Source: Alkalihalobacillus bogoriensis ATCC BAA-922
Lineage (GTDB): Bacteria > Bacillota > Bacilli > Bacillales > Bacillaceae_F
DNA length: 54,979 nucleotides
Assembly (NCBI RefSeq): GCF_000621445.1
Contig: NZ_JHYI01000032.1
Span: 1 to 54,979 of the forward strand
Direction of reading: 5' to 3'
The position numbers and the translations under genes are program-made. Under the pieces are notes generated by a model. The model saw only the letters and a list, made by a program, of their open reading frames with translations. It was not told the origin of the DNA and searched no databases. Positions 1 to 8,860 of this stretch are shown piece by piece. Positions within the stretch are counted from its first letter, which is position 1, and each line of letters begins with the position of its first letter.

Positions 1-155
1 CTTTGTCCCGTATGATTTTTGGCTTTTCGATTCGTCGTTCCTCTAACCAACATGTTTTTTCCACAACAAGGAGAGGGGATTTTCTCTGCACCCCTAACTA
101 AAAACTCCAGTAAGTATGTTTTCAATCAGCTGATATTCTGATACAATAATCATAT
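1..155 (-). CDS. N-terminal part of a DUF6431-like zinc-ribbon protein (runs off window)
   Basis: An open frame begins with ATG at 155 and runs off the left edge, giving 51 residues. It contains the segment GAEKIPSPCCG followed by a basic stretch, which I recognise from the start of DUF6431-type zinc-ribbon proteins of Bacilli; these usually read CPCCG, so one cysteine is serine here. As I recall, such proteins often sit near transposase genes and their function is unknown. No good ribosome-binding site is visible. A hairpin (170-216) lies just upstream. The gene is on the chromosome or element side of the island, not part of the cassette that follows. Confidence 0.5.
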
Positions 156-463
156 ACTTTTTTGTGGGACATCTCCTGTATAACTGTTGGCGCAGTTACA
201 CGTTTTGGGAGATGTCTTTTTCCTTTCTCCAGAATGATAAATGTCGAAATATTCCGAACTACATAAGGACATTATATTCGACTAATTCTGGACAGGCAAT
301 ACCGGCAACATTCGGTAATTTTAGAGTGTCAAAAACAGTTCATTAGTTAATCGACCCATTCCTAATGTACGAGAATAGGTTAGTTTGTCACGGTCTCTGG
401 CAACCAACACACATATTTGTTCATTACTGATACCACGTCTCTTTGCGGATTATGTAACTAAAA
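156..463. other. Non-coding stretch with a hairpin
   Basis: No convincing gene. A 9-bp perfect inverted repeat, GACATCTCC at 170-178 and GGAGATGTC at 208-216, is followed on the plus strand by TTTTT, so it could terminate plus-strand transcription. Equally it sits in the leader of the minus-strand gene starting at 155. Nothing else could be assigned here. Confidence 0.4.
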
Positions 464-664
464 GTGAAAAGGAGCGAGCTTCAAGCTACACTCCACAAAG
501 AGAATATTCAAGAGGATATTAAATTGTTCAAATCCACTTTAAGCCGTTTTGCTAATCATACAGAGTTGACTAGTGAGATGTTACATTATCTGGTAAAAAG
601 GATTAATGTAAATAAAGACGGCGTACCAACAATCATTTTCAACTTTTCATTTATGAACGATTAA
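464..664 (+). pseudogene. C-terminal remnant of a serine recombinase
   Basis: A 66-codon frame opens with GTG after an in-frame stop at 455-457 and ends with a normal stop. The segment from about residue 24 (LSRFANHTELTSEMLHYLV) followed by a KRINV...IIFNFSF ending resembles the extreme C-terminus of large serine recombinases, where a 'LT..ML..L.DKI.V' helix precedes a final beta strand. The catalytic and DNA-binding domains are absent, so this is read as a decayed fragment. It differs from the two intact recombinases at 7.4-10.0 kb and may mark an older integration at this site. The assignment rests on pattern recognition only. Confidence 0.4.
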
Positions 665-724
665 CTTTCTCTCCAAACTATCTGCGACACACATTCAACG
701 TGTGTTGTGTGCGTAATCATGATA

Positions 725-751
725 CAAAAACGCAAATAATTGATTTTGCGT
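725..751 (-). terminator. Rho-independent terminator after the ATPase-DUF3883 gene
   Basis: Read on the minus strand, a hairpin with stem ACGCAAAA / TTTGCGT and a short AT loop is followed by TTTTTG. It lies about 50 bases beyond the stop at 803 and would end the three-gene cassette transcript. Confidence 0.6.
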
Positions 752-802
752 AAAGATGTTCCCCCTATAAAGATGCTTTTTTTCAGAGGGCATAAAATCT
801 TA

Positions 803-3800
803 TTAAAGTTCCGCTTTAATTTTGTAATCTTTATTTTCAACAATAAATTTACCATTATTCGTAAACGTTTCTTCGTCTGAATAAGTAAAGATATTTTCGA
901 GATTTATAATCTTTCTGGTTTCTTCGTCAAACACGTTTACTACAATATATAATTCATAAGAATCCCTGTGTTTTTCGGCAAAATTAACCTCATCTTTAGT
1001 TATATAAAAGACTATTTCATTACCTGTTGTTGATTTAACTTCAACAAATTTATGATTACCTTCATCATCTATATACTTAAAGTCGTATCCTAGTCCATCT
1101 TTACCATCTTCATTTTTATTTGCTATTTTTCCGTACTCCGAAGACCAAATAACATTTTCTTTTCCATACTTTTTAATTAAATTGTTGTATACATGTCCCT
1201 CTCCAGTAAAACCTATTCGTTGTTTTTGTTTTTCAGATAATCTTCCATGGCCGCCAGAATGCCCTCCACCAGTACTACCTTCTTTATTTTTTAATATTTC
1301 TGGTTTTTTCGGATTTCCCGGAACTATTTCTGTACCAGCACCTTTAAGAATATTTGATAATATATCAGCTAGCGTTTCTTCTACTGGTTTCTCAGTTTGT
1401 CTATTTCCATCTGTATTATTGCTAGGATTATTTATCATTATTTTTTGATATTTTTTAATTAACTCATTATATTCCTTAAAATATATTAAACTTTTATTTT
1501 CTGGGGTGTCACAAAAACTTTCAAAGTCACTTTCATTTACACCTATTGAAATAATCGTTTTTAATTTTGTTAGGAATTCTATTCTGTTATCATAAAAGAG
1601 TTTACTCAAATCAAATGAGTGAATATTAATTAATTCTTTTTTCGTCAATTTCAACTTTATAAAAAATTCATTTTCCGCTTCAAATTTCACGGAATTTTTA
1701 GGTTCAATATGAAGATTAATGTACTCAGATTTTCTTTTTTCAAACAATTTTTTCTCAGCTAATTCTTTACTAAAAAGCTCATTATATAGATAGCAATAAT
1801 ATTTCTTCATGTAATTACTTTTAAGACTTTCTATCTTGTTTTTATAAAAATCTATCAAATTAATTTCTCTGGCGTTATAGTTATTAAATGCCGAAACGTC
1901 TAAACTTAGTATTTTAAAAAGAGCTATTAAAATCTCAATATTTTTATCTTTTCCATCTAAATCATCATAATTGAAATCATAAAACAGCCTGTCGATTAGT
2001 GTTGAGTTAATTGCAAGTTTAGATTTTAAAAACTCCACTAACTTATCTTCATCTTCTGGTAAGGAAGCACCTGGACTGACTATACTAACTATCGTGTTCC
2101 AAAAATCTATTTTATTATCAGTAACTATTTCTAACCACTTTTTTGATTCATTAAGTTTTAAAAGCTTTTCATCATCTAGATCACTACGTAATGTTGCATC
2201 TCTCTTTGAAATATTCTTCGCGTAGAGCTCCCTAAAATCTTTACGATTTTCTTCAACCTTAATAACCCCTGCAAATACCTCTGCAATTGCTTCACAAAAT
2301 TTAAAATCACTTTTCAAATCGTTTAAGTCTTTGTGGTTGTTTGCTTCTACTTTTAAAAATATACTTTTATCATTTTCAAGATAAATATATTCATATGGAT
2401 TTACTTCAAATGTATTTTCTATATCATCTATTTTATAGACTGCTTTAACATCTGTGCATAAATAAACTTTTGTTTCTTTCAAGGCATTTCTCTCTTGATG
2501 GTTTGAATCTTTATCAATTCTAAAACAATAGACATAGGGTAAAAAAACTTGCAGATCTAACTGAAATTTCTTATTTAATTTATGAAGTGTCGGCTCTTCT
2601 ATAATGTTGAAATGTACATTTTTCAAGGGCCTAACTCCTAAAATCGCATTAACGTTTTTTATATTTTGTCTCTTTTCTAATTCAAGTATAGGAAATTGCT
2701 TGATAACATCCTCGCATAGCATTCTATTATCGAGATAATAAACATCTTTAATTGGAAAATAATCTATTGTACCATTAAGATCCGCATAAACTTTTCCTTC
2801 ATTCATGTACTGCTTATAGAAGCTATTATTTTTATCCCACTTATCCTCAGAGGAATTTTGAATAATTTGTCTGTATAATGTTTTAGCATTTTTTCCATTT
2901 TTATCAACCCGAGGTAATTTGAGTAATATTGAGTATACAGTTGAAGTGTTGAAATCACTAAAGTCTTTAGGAACACCTATTTTGCTTAACCAATATTCTA
3001 CATCTTCACGATTTATTTTGTATGACTTGAAAATAGCTTTAGAATAATCAATATCTGGAATTTCGATCAGTGGAGAAAATTCTTTACTGATATTTTTGGC
3101 TAAACAACACTTACTAGGTACCACCTTGGTTCCACTATGAGTCTTTATCCATGGGGTTTTTCTCAATTTCCATAAAAAATATGATTCCATTTGATGATTA
3201 TACATTTTCCTTACATTACTATTTGAAGGTTTGAATTGAATTTCTATTTTAGCTGTGTTTATCAATTCCGTTTTTGATTCGATAATATTTTTCATTCTAC
3301 TATCATAAATTAGCCAAACTAAAATATCTTCAAAGTCAGCCGTATCAAGTATTTCATCCAATAATTTTATTTGCAGCACATTAACTGAATTAATTGAATA
3401 TATTTTGTTTTTAAGCTCTTGTATATTATTAAAATTATAATCTTGAATTTTAATAGGATCTAAATCTTTAAACACATAATCGCAATATTCTTTTTGCTCG
3501 TTAGTCTTTAATCGAGAAACAGCATCTCTAGGGAAAGTAGCAACACCTAGCCACTTAAAGAAATCAATAATTAAATTAAGGTCATTACTTTCAAATTGAA
3601 TTTTTTTGTAATCACAGATAAAGTGAACCCCACTAATATTCTGTAGAATTTTTTCACAAATAATATTTTTATATTCATATCCAAAATATAGTTCATCAGC
3701 CTTCTCAACAGTACCATCCCTACTTAACACCGGTACATTTAGAGTCGTTTGAATTTGTGGCAAATTTTCTTTTTCTTTACTGGTCACAAAAACGGTAAAG

Positions 3801-5563
3801 AGCCAGGATAAAAAATCGATTATATACGATTCCTGATTACCCTGTTCTTCAAATAGCTTCCATGTGAGATTGGAAATCCTCCTGAGAACCGGATCAAAGC
3901 TATATTCAAAAACATTTAAATCCTTTAATTTATCAGCAATCCCTCTTGCATTTGTATTTCCGTATTCTCTCCTTAAAATATTAAACATTTCTTTATTTAA
4001 AAACTTTAATTTTACAAATTCCGGCATATTATTAAAAAGTTCATTTTCTGCCGGTAGAAAGACCTCTATATCTTCTTTTATAGGATTACCATCATTGTCA
4101 ATTAAGAGTAATGGTTTTATGTTATTTTCATCGCTCAATTCTTTTTTATAATCATTTAAAAGGTATTTAATACACAAAACCTTTTGTGTTACAGTAAGTT
4201 TATTCACAATTTTATTTATAGATTTTATAAAATAATCGTACTTATAAGTAAAATTCCCTACCCTTTTCAAAAGATCTATTATTTTTTCATCTTCAGTATA
4301 CAAAAGTAAATTTCCAAAAGTATTACTTGGTAAGATATCGGCATATGGAGAACTATAAAACACCGGTCTTTCTTGGTGTGTTATATATGTTCCTGCTATT
4401 GTAGGGAATACAGGGCTCTGTTTAATTTTTTCAATTAACTTTTCTTTAAACTTAAAATAGTCATTCATTATCGGATCGAATCGTTCTTCAAAAGCTAAAA
4501 GTTTTAAAGCGCCGTAATCTACTTCATCGGTACTATTTGTAATCTTTATTGCTGTGTCTATTAATAGTTCAACTAATTTCTCAATCAAAAAATCATTTTC
4601 TTTATTCTTTATCAATTGGTTCCTATTGCCACTCAAATCAAAAGTTCCGTGAACTATAGCGGGAAAAGGAAAAGCAACATCAGTTCTAAAATAGCTATAA
4701 AGTACATTTTTTGAATCGCTCAAATCCTCATTGTAAGCTACAATTAGTTCATAATCCTTCCCTCGAAATTTATCTGTTACTCTATTTAAATACCAAGTCT
4801 TTTGATTTATTAGATCGTCACCTTTAAATATATAAATTTTAACTTGATTTTCATCTATAAACTCCCGTGTAAATTTTTCGATCTTTACCTCACTCTGAAT
4901 ATTTATAGTATTAACATTATTTAAAAAGAGCATAATTTCTTTATCTATTTCTTTTAATTGATTCTCAATATCCTCTTTAACTTCGTCGATACAGTCAATA
5001 ACAATATATGTATCATAATCAATATAATCTTGCGGAACTTCATCAACCCATTTCGGTGCTAACAATGTTGCTATTGGAAATTCTTCGTCTGACAATTCTT
5101 TTAATCTGTGTATATGGTCACTCTTTTTCTCTAATATTTTACTCAGAAAGTCCTTAGCACTATCCTTAGAGAATTTTATTGAAAGACCCTCACTCTTTAT
5201 ATAAATAGAATTGGCCCAACTAAGCAGGGATCTAAACCCAAGCCCTTTATTTCCAATTTTATTCTGTTCTCTAAACTTAGGGCTTAAATTGGCATACATT
5301 AATGAAAGAATACCTTCTTTAGAGAATGGTTCACCATTGTTTGCTACAATTAATTTATTTCCTTCAAACTTTACAAGAACACTACGTTCTTTATCAGTTA
5401 CTGATGCATCATCAGCATTTTGGAGAAGCTCCAGTAATTGTCTACCTCGATAGTCTTCAATATTCCTTATTTCATTATTATATTCCGATACAATTTTTTC
5501 TGGTGAATCTAAATAGCTCCTTTCAATTTTAGCCAACTCTTTTTCTATAAAATATTTAAGCAA
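803..5563 (-). CDS. Sacsin/Hsp90-type ATPase fused to a DUF3883 (PD-(D/E)XK-like) domain
   Basis: 1586 residues; last gene of a three-gene cassette. The N-terminus carries GHKL/Hsp90-type ATPase motifs: ELLQNADDA at 45-53, NNGEPF at 75-80 and GNKGLGFRS at 104-112, the arrangement seen in sacsin-like proteins. The middle 1,200 residues are not recognised. A glycine-rich linker near 1425-1440 leads to a C-terminal DUF3883 domain (about 1456-1586) with D1494 in GYDF and VEVK at 1507-1510, consistent with a PD-(D/E)XK nuclease fold. The start is TTG with a strong upstream AGGGGAAGAGG. Proteins of this architecture are often found in defence islands. A role in sensing and cutting foreign DNA is inferred. 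The gene is visibly AT-richer than the prophage. Confidence 0.8.
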   Translation of the reverse strand: MLKYFIEKELAKIERSYLDSPEKIVSEYNNEIRNIEDYRGRQLLELLQNADDASVTDKERSVLVKFEGNKLIVANNGEPFSKEGILSLMYANLSPKFREQNKIGNKGLGFRSLLSWANSIYIKSEGLSIKFSKDSAKDFLSKILEKKSDHIHRLKELSDEEFPIATLLAPKWVDEVPQDYIDYDTYIVIDCIDEVKEDIENQLKEIDKEIMLFLNNVNTINIQSEVKIEKFTREFIDENQVKIYIFKGDDLINQKTWYLNRVTDKFRGKDYELIVAYNEDLSDSKNVLYSYFRTDVAFPFPAIVHGTFDLSGNRNQLIKNKENDFLIEKLVELLIDTAIKITNSTDEVDYGALKLLAFEERFDPIMNDYFKFKEKLIEKIKQSPVFPTIAGTYITHQERPVFYSSPYADILPSNTFGNLLLYTEDEKIIDLLKRVGNFTYKYDYFIKSINKIVNKLTVTQKVLCIKYLLNDYKKELSDENNIKPLLLIDNDGNPIKEDIEVFLPAENELFNNMPEFVKLKFLNKEMFNILRREYGNTNARGIADKLKDLNVFEYSFDPVLRRISNLTWKLFEEQGNQESYIIDFLSWLFTVFVTSKEKENLPQIQTTLNVPVLSRDGTVEKADELYFGYEYKNIICEKILQNISGVHFICDYKKIQFESNDLNLIIDFFKWLGVATFPRDAVSRLKTNEQKEYCDYVFKDLDPIKIQDYNFNNIQELKNKIYSINSVNVLQIKLLDEILDTADFEDILVWLIYDSRMKNIIESKTELINTAKIEIQFKPSNSNVRKMYNHQMESYFLWKLRKTPWIKTHSGTKVVPSKCCLAKNISKEFSPLIEIPDIDYSKAIFKSYKINREDVEYWLSKIGVPKDFSDFNTSTVYSILLKLPRVDKNGKNAKTLYRQIIQNSSEDKWDKNNSFYKQYMNEGKVYADLNGTIDYFPIKDVYYLDNRMLCEDVIKQFPILELEKRQNIKNVNAILGVRPLKNVHFNIIEEPTLHKLNKKFQLDLQVFLPYVYCFRIDKDSNHQERNALKETKVYLCTDVKAVYKIDDIENTFEVNPYEYIYLENDKSIFLKVEANNHKDLNDLKSDFKFCEAIAEVFAGVIKVEENRKDFRELYAKNISKRDATLRSDLDDEKLLKLNESKKWLEIVTDNKIDFWNTIVSIVSPGASLPEDEDKLVEFLKSKLAINSTLIDRLFYDFNYDDLDGKDKNIEILIALFKILSLDVSAFNNYNAREINLIDFYKNKIESLKSNYMKKYYCYLYNELFSKELAEKKLFEKRKSEYINLHIEPKNSVKFEAENEFFIKLKLTKKELINIHSFDLSKLFYDNRIEFLTKLKTIISIGVNESDFESFCDTPENKSLIYFKEYNELIKKYQKIMINNPSNNTDGNRQTEKPVEETLADILSNILKGAGTEIVPGNPKKPEILKNKEGSTGGGHSGGHGRLSEKQKQRIGFTGEGHVYNNLIKKYGKENVIWSSEYGKIANKNEDGKDGLGYDFKYIDDEGNHKFVEVKSTTGNEIVFYITKDEVNFAEKHRDSYELYIVVNVFDEETRKIINLENIFTYSDEETFTNNGKFIVENKDYKIKAEL

Positions 5564-5643
5564 ATTTCCTCTTCCCCTCTTTTTATTAGAATAGAATATT
5601 AAAGAGAATAATTTAAAAGTACCTCCTTAAATAAATTCACTAT

Positions 5644-6480
5644 TTATTTTGATTGTAGGAAAGGCAATGTTTTCTCTAGGTATTCCTGCCAGTAACCTTC
5701 ATCACCTTGTAGCTCATGCAGCCAGTAATACATCATTAGTATCTCAAATTCTTGCTTTCTTCCTTTGGTAAATGGTTTCTTCGGCATCTTCCTATAAAGA
5801 GAATCTAAGTTAAATAAATTGCTTTTTTGTTTAATGTCGTAATCATATTTTCTATAGTTAGTATTGCTCTTTCTTCTATGAGAAGCTGGCCACAAATTCT
5901 CATTATCCCAAAAATAGTTAACCCACTGGAATGCAAATTCATGTAAATTAACTTGGTACTTTTCCCACGTTTTGTGTATCCACTCATTTACTTCATCAGA
6001 AATGAAAACATTGTCATTTGTTTTTCCAATTTGGCTCATTACCCGGTGATAGTCCTTAATAAATAGAAATAACATTTCTGTCTGGGCCTTTAAAAAAGGA
6101 AACTTTTTTATTAATCTGGAATAGCAGTCATAAGATAACGATCTAAATTCCTTATCGGAGCTATATAGAAAAAAGAATTCGTCTTCCTTTAAAATATTAC
6201 CCATGTTTTTGTTTATTTGCTTACCATACTCCGAGTAAATACCAATCAACCACTCTATAATTGCCTGATCGTAATCTTTTAGTTGTTTTCTGTATTTATC
6301 CAGCTTCTCATCTTTTAAAGCCGTTTTTTCTTCAGCTTCAGTAATGTTTAAGTAATTATTAAAATATTCAAAGACATAATTGACACATAGCCTCATGTTT
6401 TCATTTCTTTCATCTATGGTAAATTCATCAATTTTGTCTTCTTTTTTTCTCCTAGCAATATATTCTTCAATTGTAAGCAA
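5644..6480 (-). CDS. Unrecognised protein, second gene of the ATPase-DUF3883 cassette
   Basis: A 278-residue protein if translation begins at the TTG at 6480, which is preceded by an excellent GAGGTGAT ribosome-binding site 5-6 bases away; the open frame extends upstream to 6525 without a comparable site. The protein is rich in aromatic and charged residues (many W, Y, K, E), has no signal peptide or membrane segment, and shows no motif I can name. It lies 80 bp upstream of the large ATPase gene and is probably co-transcribed with it, so it is likely an accessory or adaptor subunit. No function is claimed. Confidence 0.7.
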   Translation of the reverse strand: MLTIEEYIARRKKEDKIDEFTIDERNENMRLCVNYVFEYFNNYLNITEAEEKTALKDEKLDKYRKQLKDYDQAIIEWLIGIYSEYGKQINKNMGNILKEDEFFFLYSSDKEFRSLSYDCYSRLIKKFPFLKAQTEMLFLFIKDYHRVMSQIGKTNDNVFISDEVNEWIHKTWEKYQVNLHEFAFQWVNYFWDNENLWPASHRRKSNTNYRKYDYDIKQKSNLFNLDSLYRKMPKKPFTKGRKQEFEILMMYYWLHELQGDEGYWQEYLEKTLPFLQSK

Positions 6481-6588
6481 CTCTATCACCTCGCGAGCAT
6501 AAAGGTTTGCCGTCATCAAGACCATTGTACCAATAATTTATAATATTTGGTAAAAATGCAAAGAAAAATACTTAGGTATCTATTACAC

Positions 6589-7296
6589 CTATTTATCTCT
6601 CTCCTTTTCTTCGGTATATTTCTTAAGAACATATTCACATCTGTTTCTTAATTGATCTAATAATTCCTTTTCTTTTTCACTTGTAGTGAGCCACAATCCA
6701 CCGTAACGGCTGGCAAATGCCTTAAACAACTTTTTTTCATCATCAGTTTCATCAATTTCTAATATATCGGACATTATTTTTTTATTTTTGATAATATTCA
6801 TCAGTTCATTAAATAACTTACTTATTCTTTCTGAAGCAAGGTTAGTAATATTTTGTTGCGTAAATGGCAAACTTGGAATAACAGAACTTACTTTACCTCT
6901 CTTGGTATTTTTCCCTTTTCCTGAAGTGTTTTGGTTAGCTGTCAAGTCTTCATCAATAGCTATTTTCACTATATTTTCTTCAGCTAATTGATCTCCTTGA
7001 ATAGTTGTAGAATAGACTTCAATATCATTTTCTTCTAATACTTTTTCTAACTTCTTCAACTGAAAGCTCATCACATCATAAATTTTATCTTTTCTAGTAT
7101 CGTTACTACGTTTTCTCGAAACTGGAAGTATAAACTCCTCAAACCTTGTATCATTTAATAAGTTCACATGAAAGCTCACCGTAAATTTATAGACATTTCC
7201 TGCAGCAAAGCTATCACTGGAAGACTTCAGTACCTCACTAAATTTTTCATCAATGTTCTCATCAAAAATAGTTGTTTTGTTTAAAATAAATTCCAC
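6589..7296 (-). CDS. Unrecognised protein, first gene of the ATPase-DUF3883 cassette
   Basis: A 235-residue protein starting at GTG, with AGGAGTGAT about nine bases upstream. The N-terminal half (1-115) looks like a compact alpha/beta domain. A polar linker (about 120-140, containing SGKGKNTKRGK) separates it from a helical C-terminal half ending in highly charged residues. I do not recognise the family. It is the first gene of the cassette and is followed by the 278-residue protein and the large ATPase. AT content resembles its two partners and differs from the adjacent recombinases, suggesting the three arrived together. Confidence 0.7.
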   Translation of the reverse strand: MEFILNKTTIFDENIDEKFSEVLKSSSDSFAAGNVYKFTVSFHVNLLNDTRFEEFILPVSRKRSNDTRKDKIYDVMSFQLKKLEKVLEENDIEVYSTTIQGDQLAEENIVKIAIDEDLTANQNTSGKGKNTKRGKVSSVIPSLPFTQQNITNLASERISKLFNELMNIIKNKKIMSDILEIDETDDEKKLFKAFASRYGGLWLTTSEKEKELLDQLRNRCEYVLKKYTEEKERDK

Positions 7297-7399
7297 TTAG
7301 GGATCACTCCTATTTACCTTTTTTATGAAATATTTCCTCGAATGAACCTGTGTATACTTATAATGTGGGTGAAAACCCTATGGAATTATTTTTTTCACA

Positions 7400-7440
7400 A
7401 AAATAAAAAAGCCGGCCAAGGTGAATACACCCCAACCGAC
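7400..7440 (-). terminator. Rho-independent terminator after the recombinase genes
   Basis: On the minus strand a 13-position stem (GTCGGTTGGGGTG with CACCTTGGCCGGC, several G-U pairs) and a TATT loop are followed by TTTTTTATTTTT. It sits 11 bases past the recombinase stop and separates the recombinases from the cassette to the left. Confidence 0.75.
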
Positions 7441-7450
7441 ATATTAATAC

Positions 7451-8860
7451 CTATTCAATTTGACATTCAATCTCTACCCCAACAAGTAAACTTACTATTA
7501 TTTTTCCCCCTTCAAACACCACCATTTTTTCAATAAGTTTAAAGTACAAATCTATATCAAACTCTGATACTGGAGTTCCCTTTGTAAAAAGAATATAAAA
7601 TTGTTGTGCTCTATATTTTTCAAGGAAGTTGCCGCTGGAATTCTTTTGCTGCCATTTCTGCATAAAGTAATCTTTATTTTCTAGAATGCCATTAAAAGTG
7701 TTAATAAACGCTTGATATAATGCCTTATCATCAATATGTTTATTTTGACACTTTACTTCGCCTTTGACCTTATACTTCTCATTACATCTCCAGACAACTC
7801 TTCTAAAATTCTCATCCGTTGAATTCCAAACCTTTCTCCCAAATGGGCTACCACACTGTCCGCAAATTACTTTTCCTGCAAAAGGATTATCTACCGTAGC
7901 ATAATCAACTTTTACTATCCCATGCTTTTCAGCAAATGCTTTTCTTCTTTCGATTTCTAACTGAACTGCTTCCCACATCTCCTTATCAATAATAGCTGGA
8001 TGGCTTTCTTCAACATAATACCTGGGAACTTGCCCTGTGTTCTCAACTCTTTTCTTTGATAAAAAGTCTACTGTGTAAGTCTTTTGTAGAAGGGCATCTC
8101 CTTTGTATTTTTCATTACTAAGCATTTTCCTGATGCTGCTTTCGTACCATTTAGCTTTCCCGTTCCAGTTCGGAATGCCTTCTGCCTCGAGTTCCCTAGC
8201 AATTCGATTTGGCCCTTTACCATTTAAATAATCTGTATAAATTCTTTTTACAATTTTAGCCTGCTTTTCATTGATTACAAGGTTACCTTCGTCATCTTTA
8301 TCATAGCCGAGAAATTTTGTGTGATTAACTGATACTTTCCCTTGTTCAAACCGTCGCCTGATCCCCCAGGTTGAATTCTCCGAGATGGATCGACTCTCAT
8401 CTTGGGCCAAGCTTGAAAGGATACTTAGCAAAACCTCTCCTTTTCCATCTAACGTATTGATATTCTCCTTTTCAAAAATCACACCAATTCCGAGGTCCTT
8501 TAGTTGTCTTACATAATTCAAACAATCCAATGTATTCCGAGTAAACCTTGATATTGATTTGGTTATGATCATGTCGATCTTCCCAACTTTACAATCCTCA
8601 ATCATTTTTAAGAATTGCTCACGCTTTTTCGTATTCGTTCCTGATATACCCTCATCTGCGTAAATCCCTGCAAACTCATAATCTGGATGGTTGGTAATGT
8701 ATTTTGTATAATATTCAACTTGTGCTTCATAGCTTGACAACTGTTCTAATTGGTCTGTTGATACCCTGCAGTAAGCTGCCATTTTCTTTATCGGCTCTAA
8801 CTGTATTGCATTGGTCTGCCCATTCCCTTTTGCTGGTATAACGGTAATGTTTCTTGCCAT
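7451..8860 (-). CDS. Large serine recombinase (second of a tandem pair)
   Basis: 469 residues. The N-terminal resolvase domain has the catalytic serine in YCRVSTD (S34) and the conserved ISGTNTKKR and TKSISRFTRN segments. A recombinase domain follows (about 185-300), then a zinc ribbon with CGQCG and a later C...C pair, then a short C-terminal tail. The ATG at 8860 has GGAGGAGG just upstream, although it lies inside the preceding recombinase gene and overlaps it by 134 bases in another frame. Such proteins cut and rejoin DNA at att sites. Tandem pairs are common in Firmicute elements. It is probably the integrase or excision partner of this prophage. Ends at a strong terminator. Confidence 0.9.
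   Translation of the reverse strand: MARNITVIPAKGNGQTNAIQLEPIKKMAAYCRVSTDQLEQLSSYEAQVEYYTKYITNHPDYEFAGIYADEGISGTNTKKREQFLKMIEDCKVGKIDMIITKSISRFTRNTLDCLNYVRQLKDLGIGVIFEKENINTLDGKGEVLLSILSSLAQDESRSISENSTWGIRRRFEQGKVSVNHTKFLGYDKDDEGNLVINEKQAKIVKRIYTDYLNGKGPNRIARELEAEGIPNWNGKAKWYESSIRKMLSNEKYKGDALLQKTYTVDFLSKKRVENTGQVPRYYVEESHPAIIDKEMWEAVQLEIERRKAFAEKHGIVKVDYATVDNPFAGKVICGQCGSPFGRKVWNSTDENFRRVVWRCNEKYKVKGEVKCQNKHIDDKALYQAFINTFNGILENKDYFMQKWQQKNSSGNFLEKYRAQQFYILFTKGTPVSEFDIDLYFKLIEKMVVFEGGKIIVSLLVGVEIECQIE

Noticed and set aside
164-346. 60-codon plus-strand frame in the left flank
   Set aside because: It runs through the hairpin at 170-216, has no ribosome-binding site and resembles no protein I know.
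1182-1448. Proline- and cysteine-rich 88-codon frame on the plus strand
   Set aside because: It is antisense to the glycine-rich linker and adjoining part of the ATPase-DUF3883 gene; composition explains the open frame.
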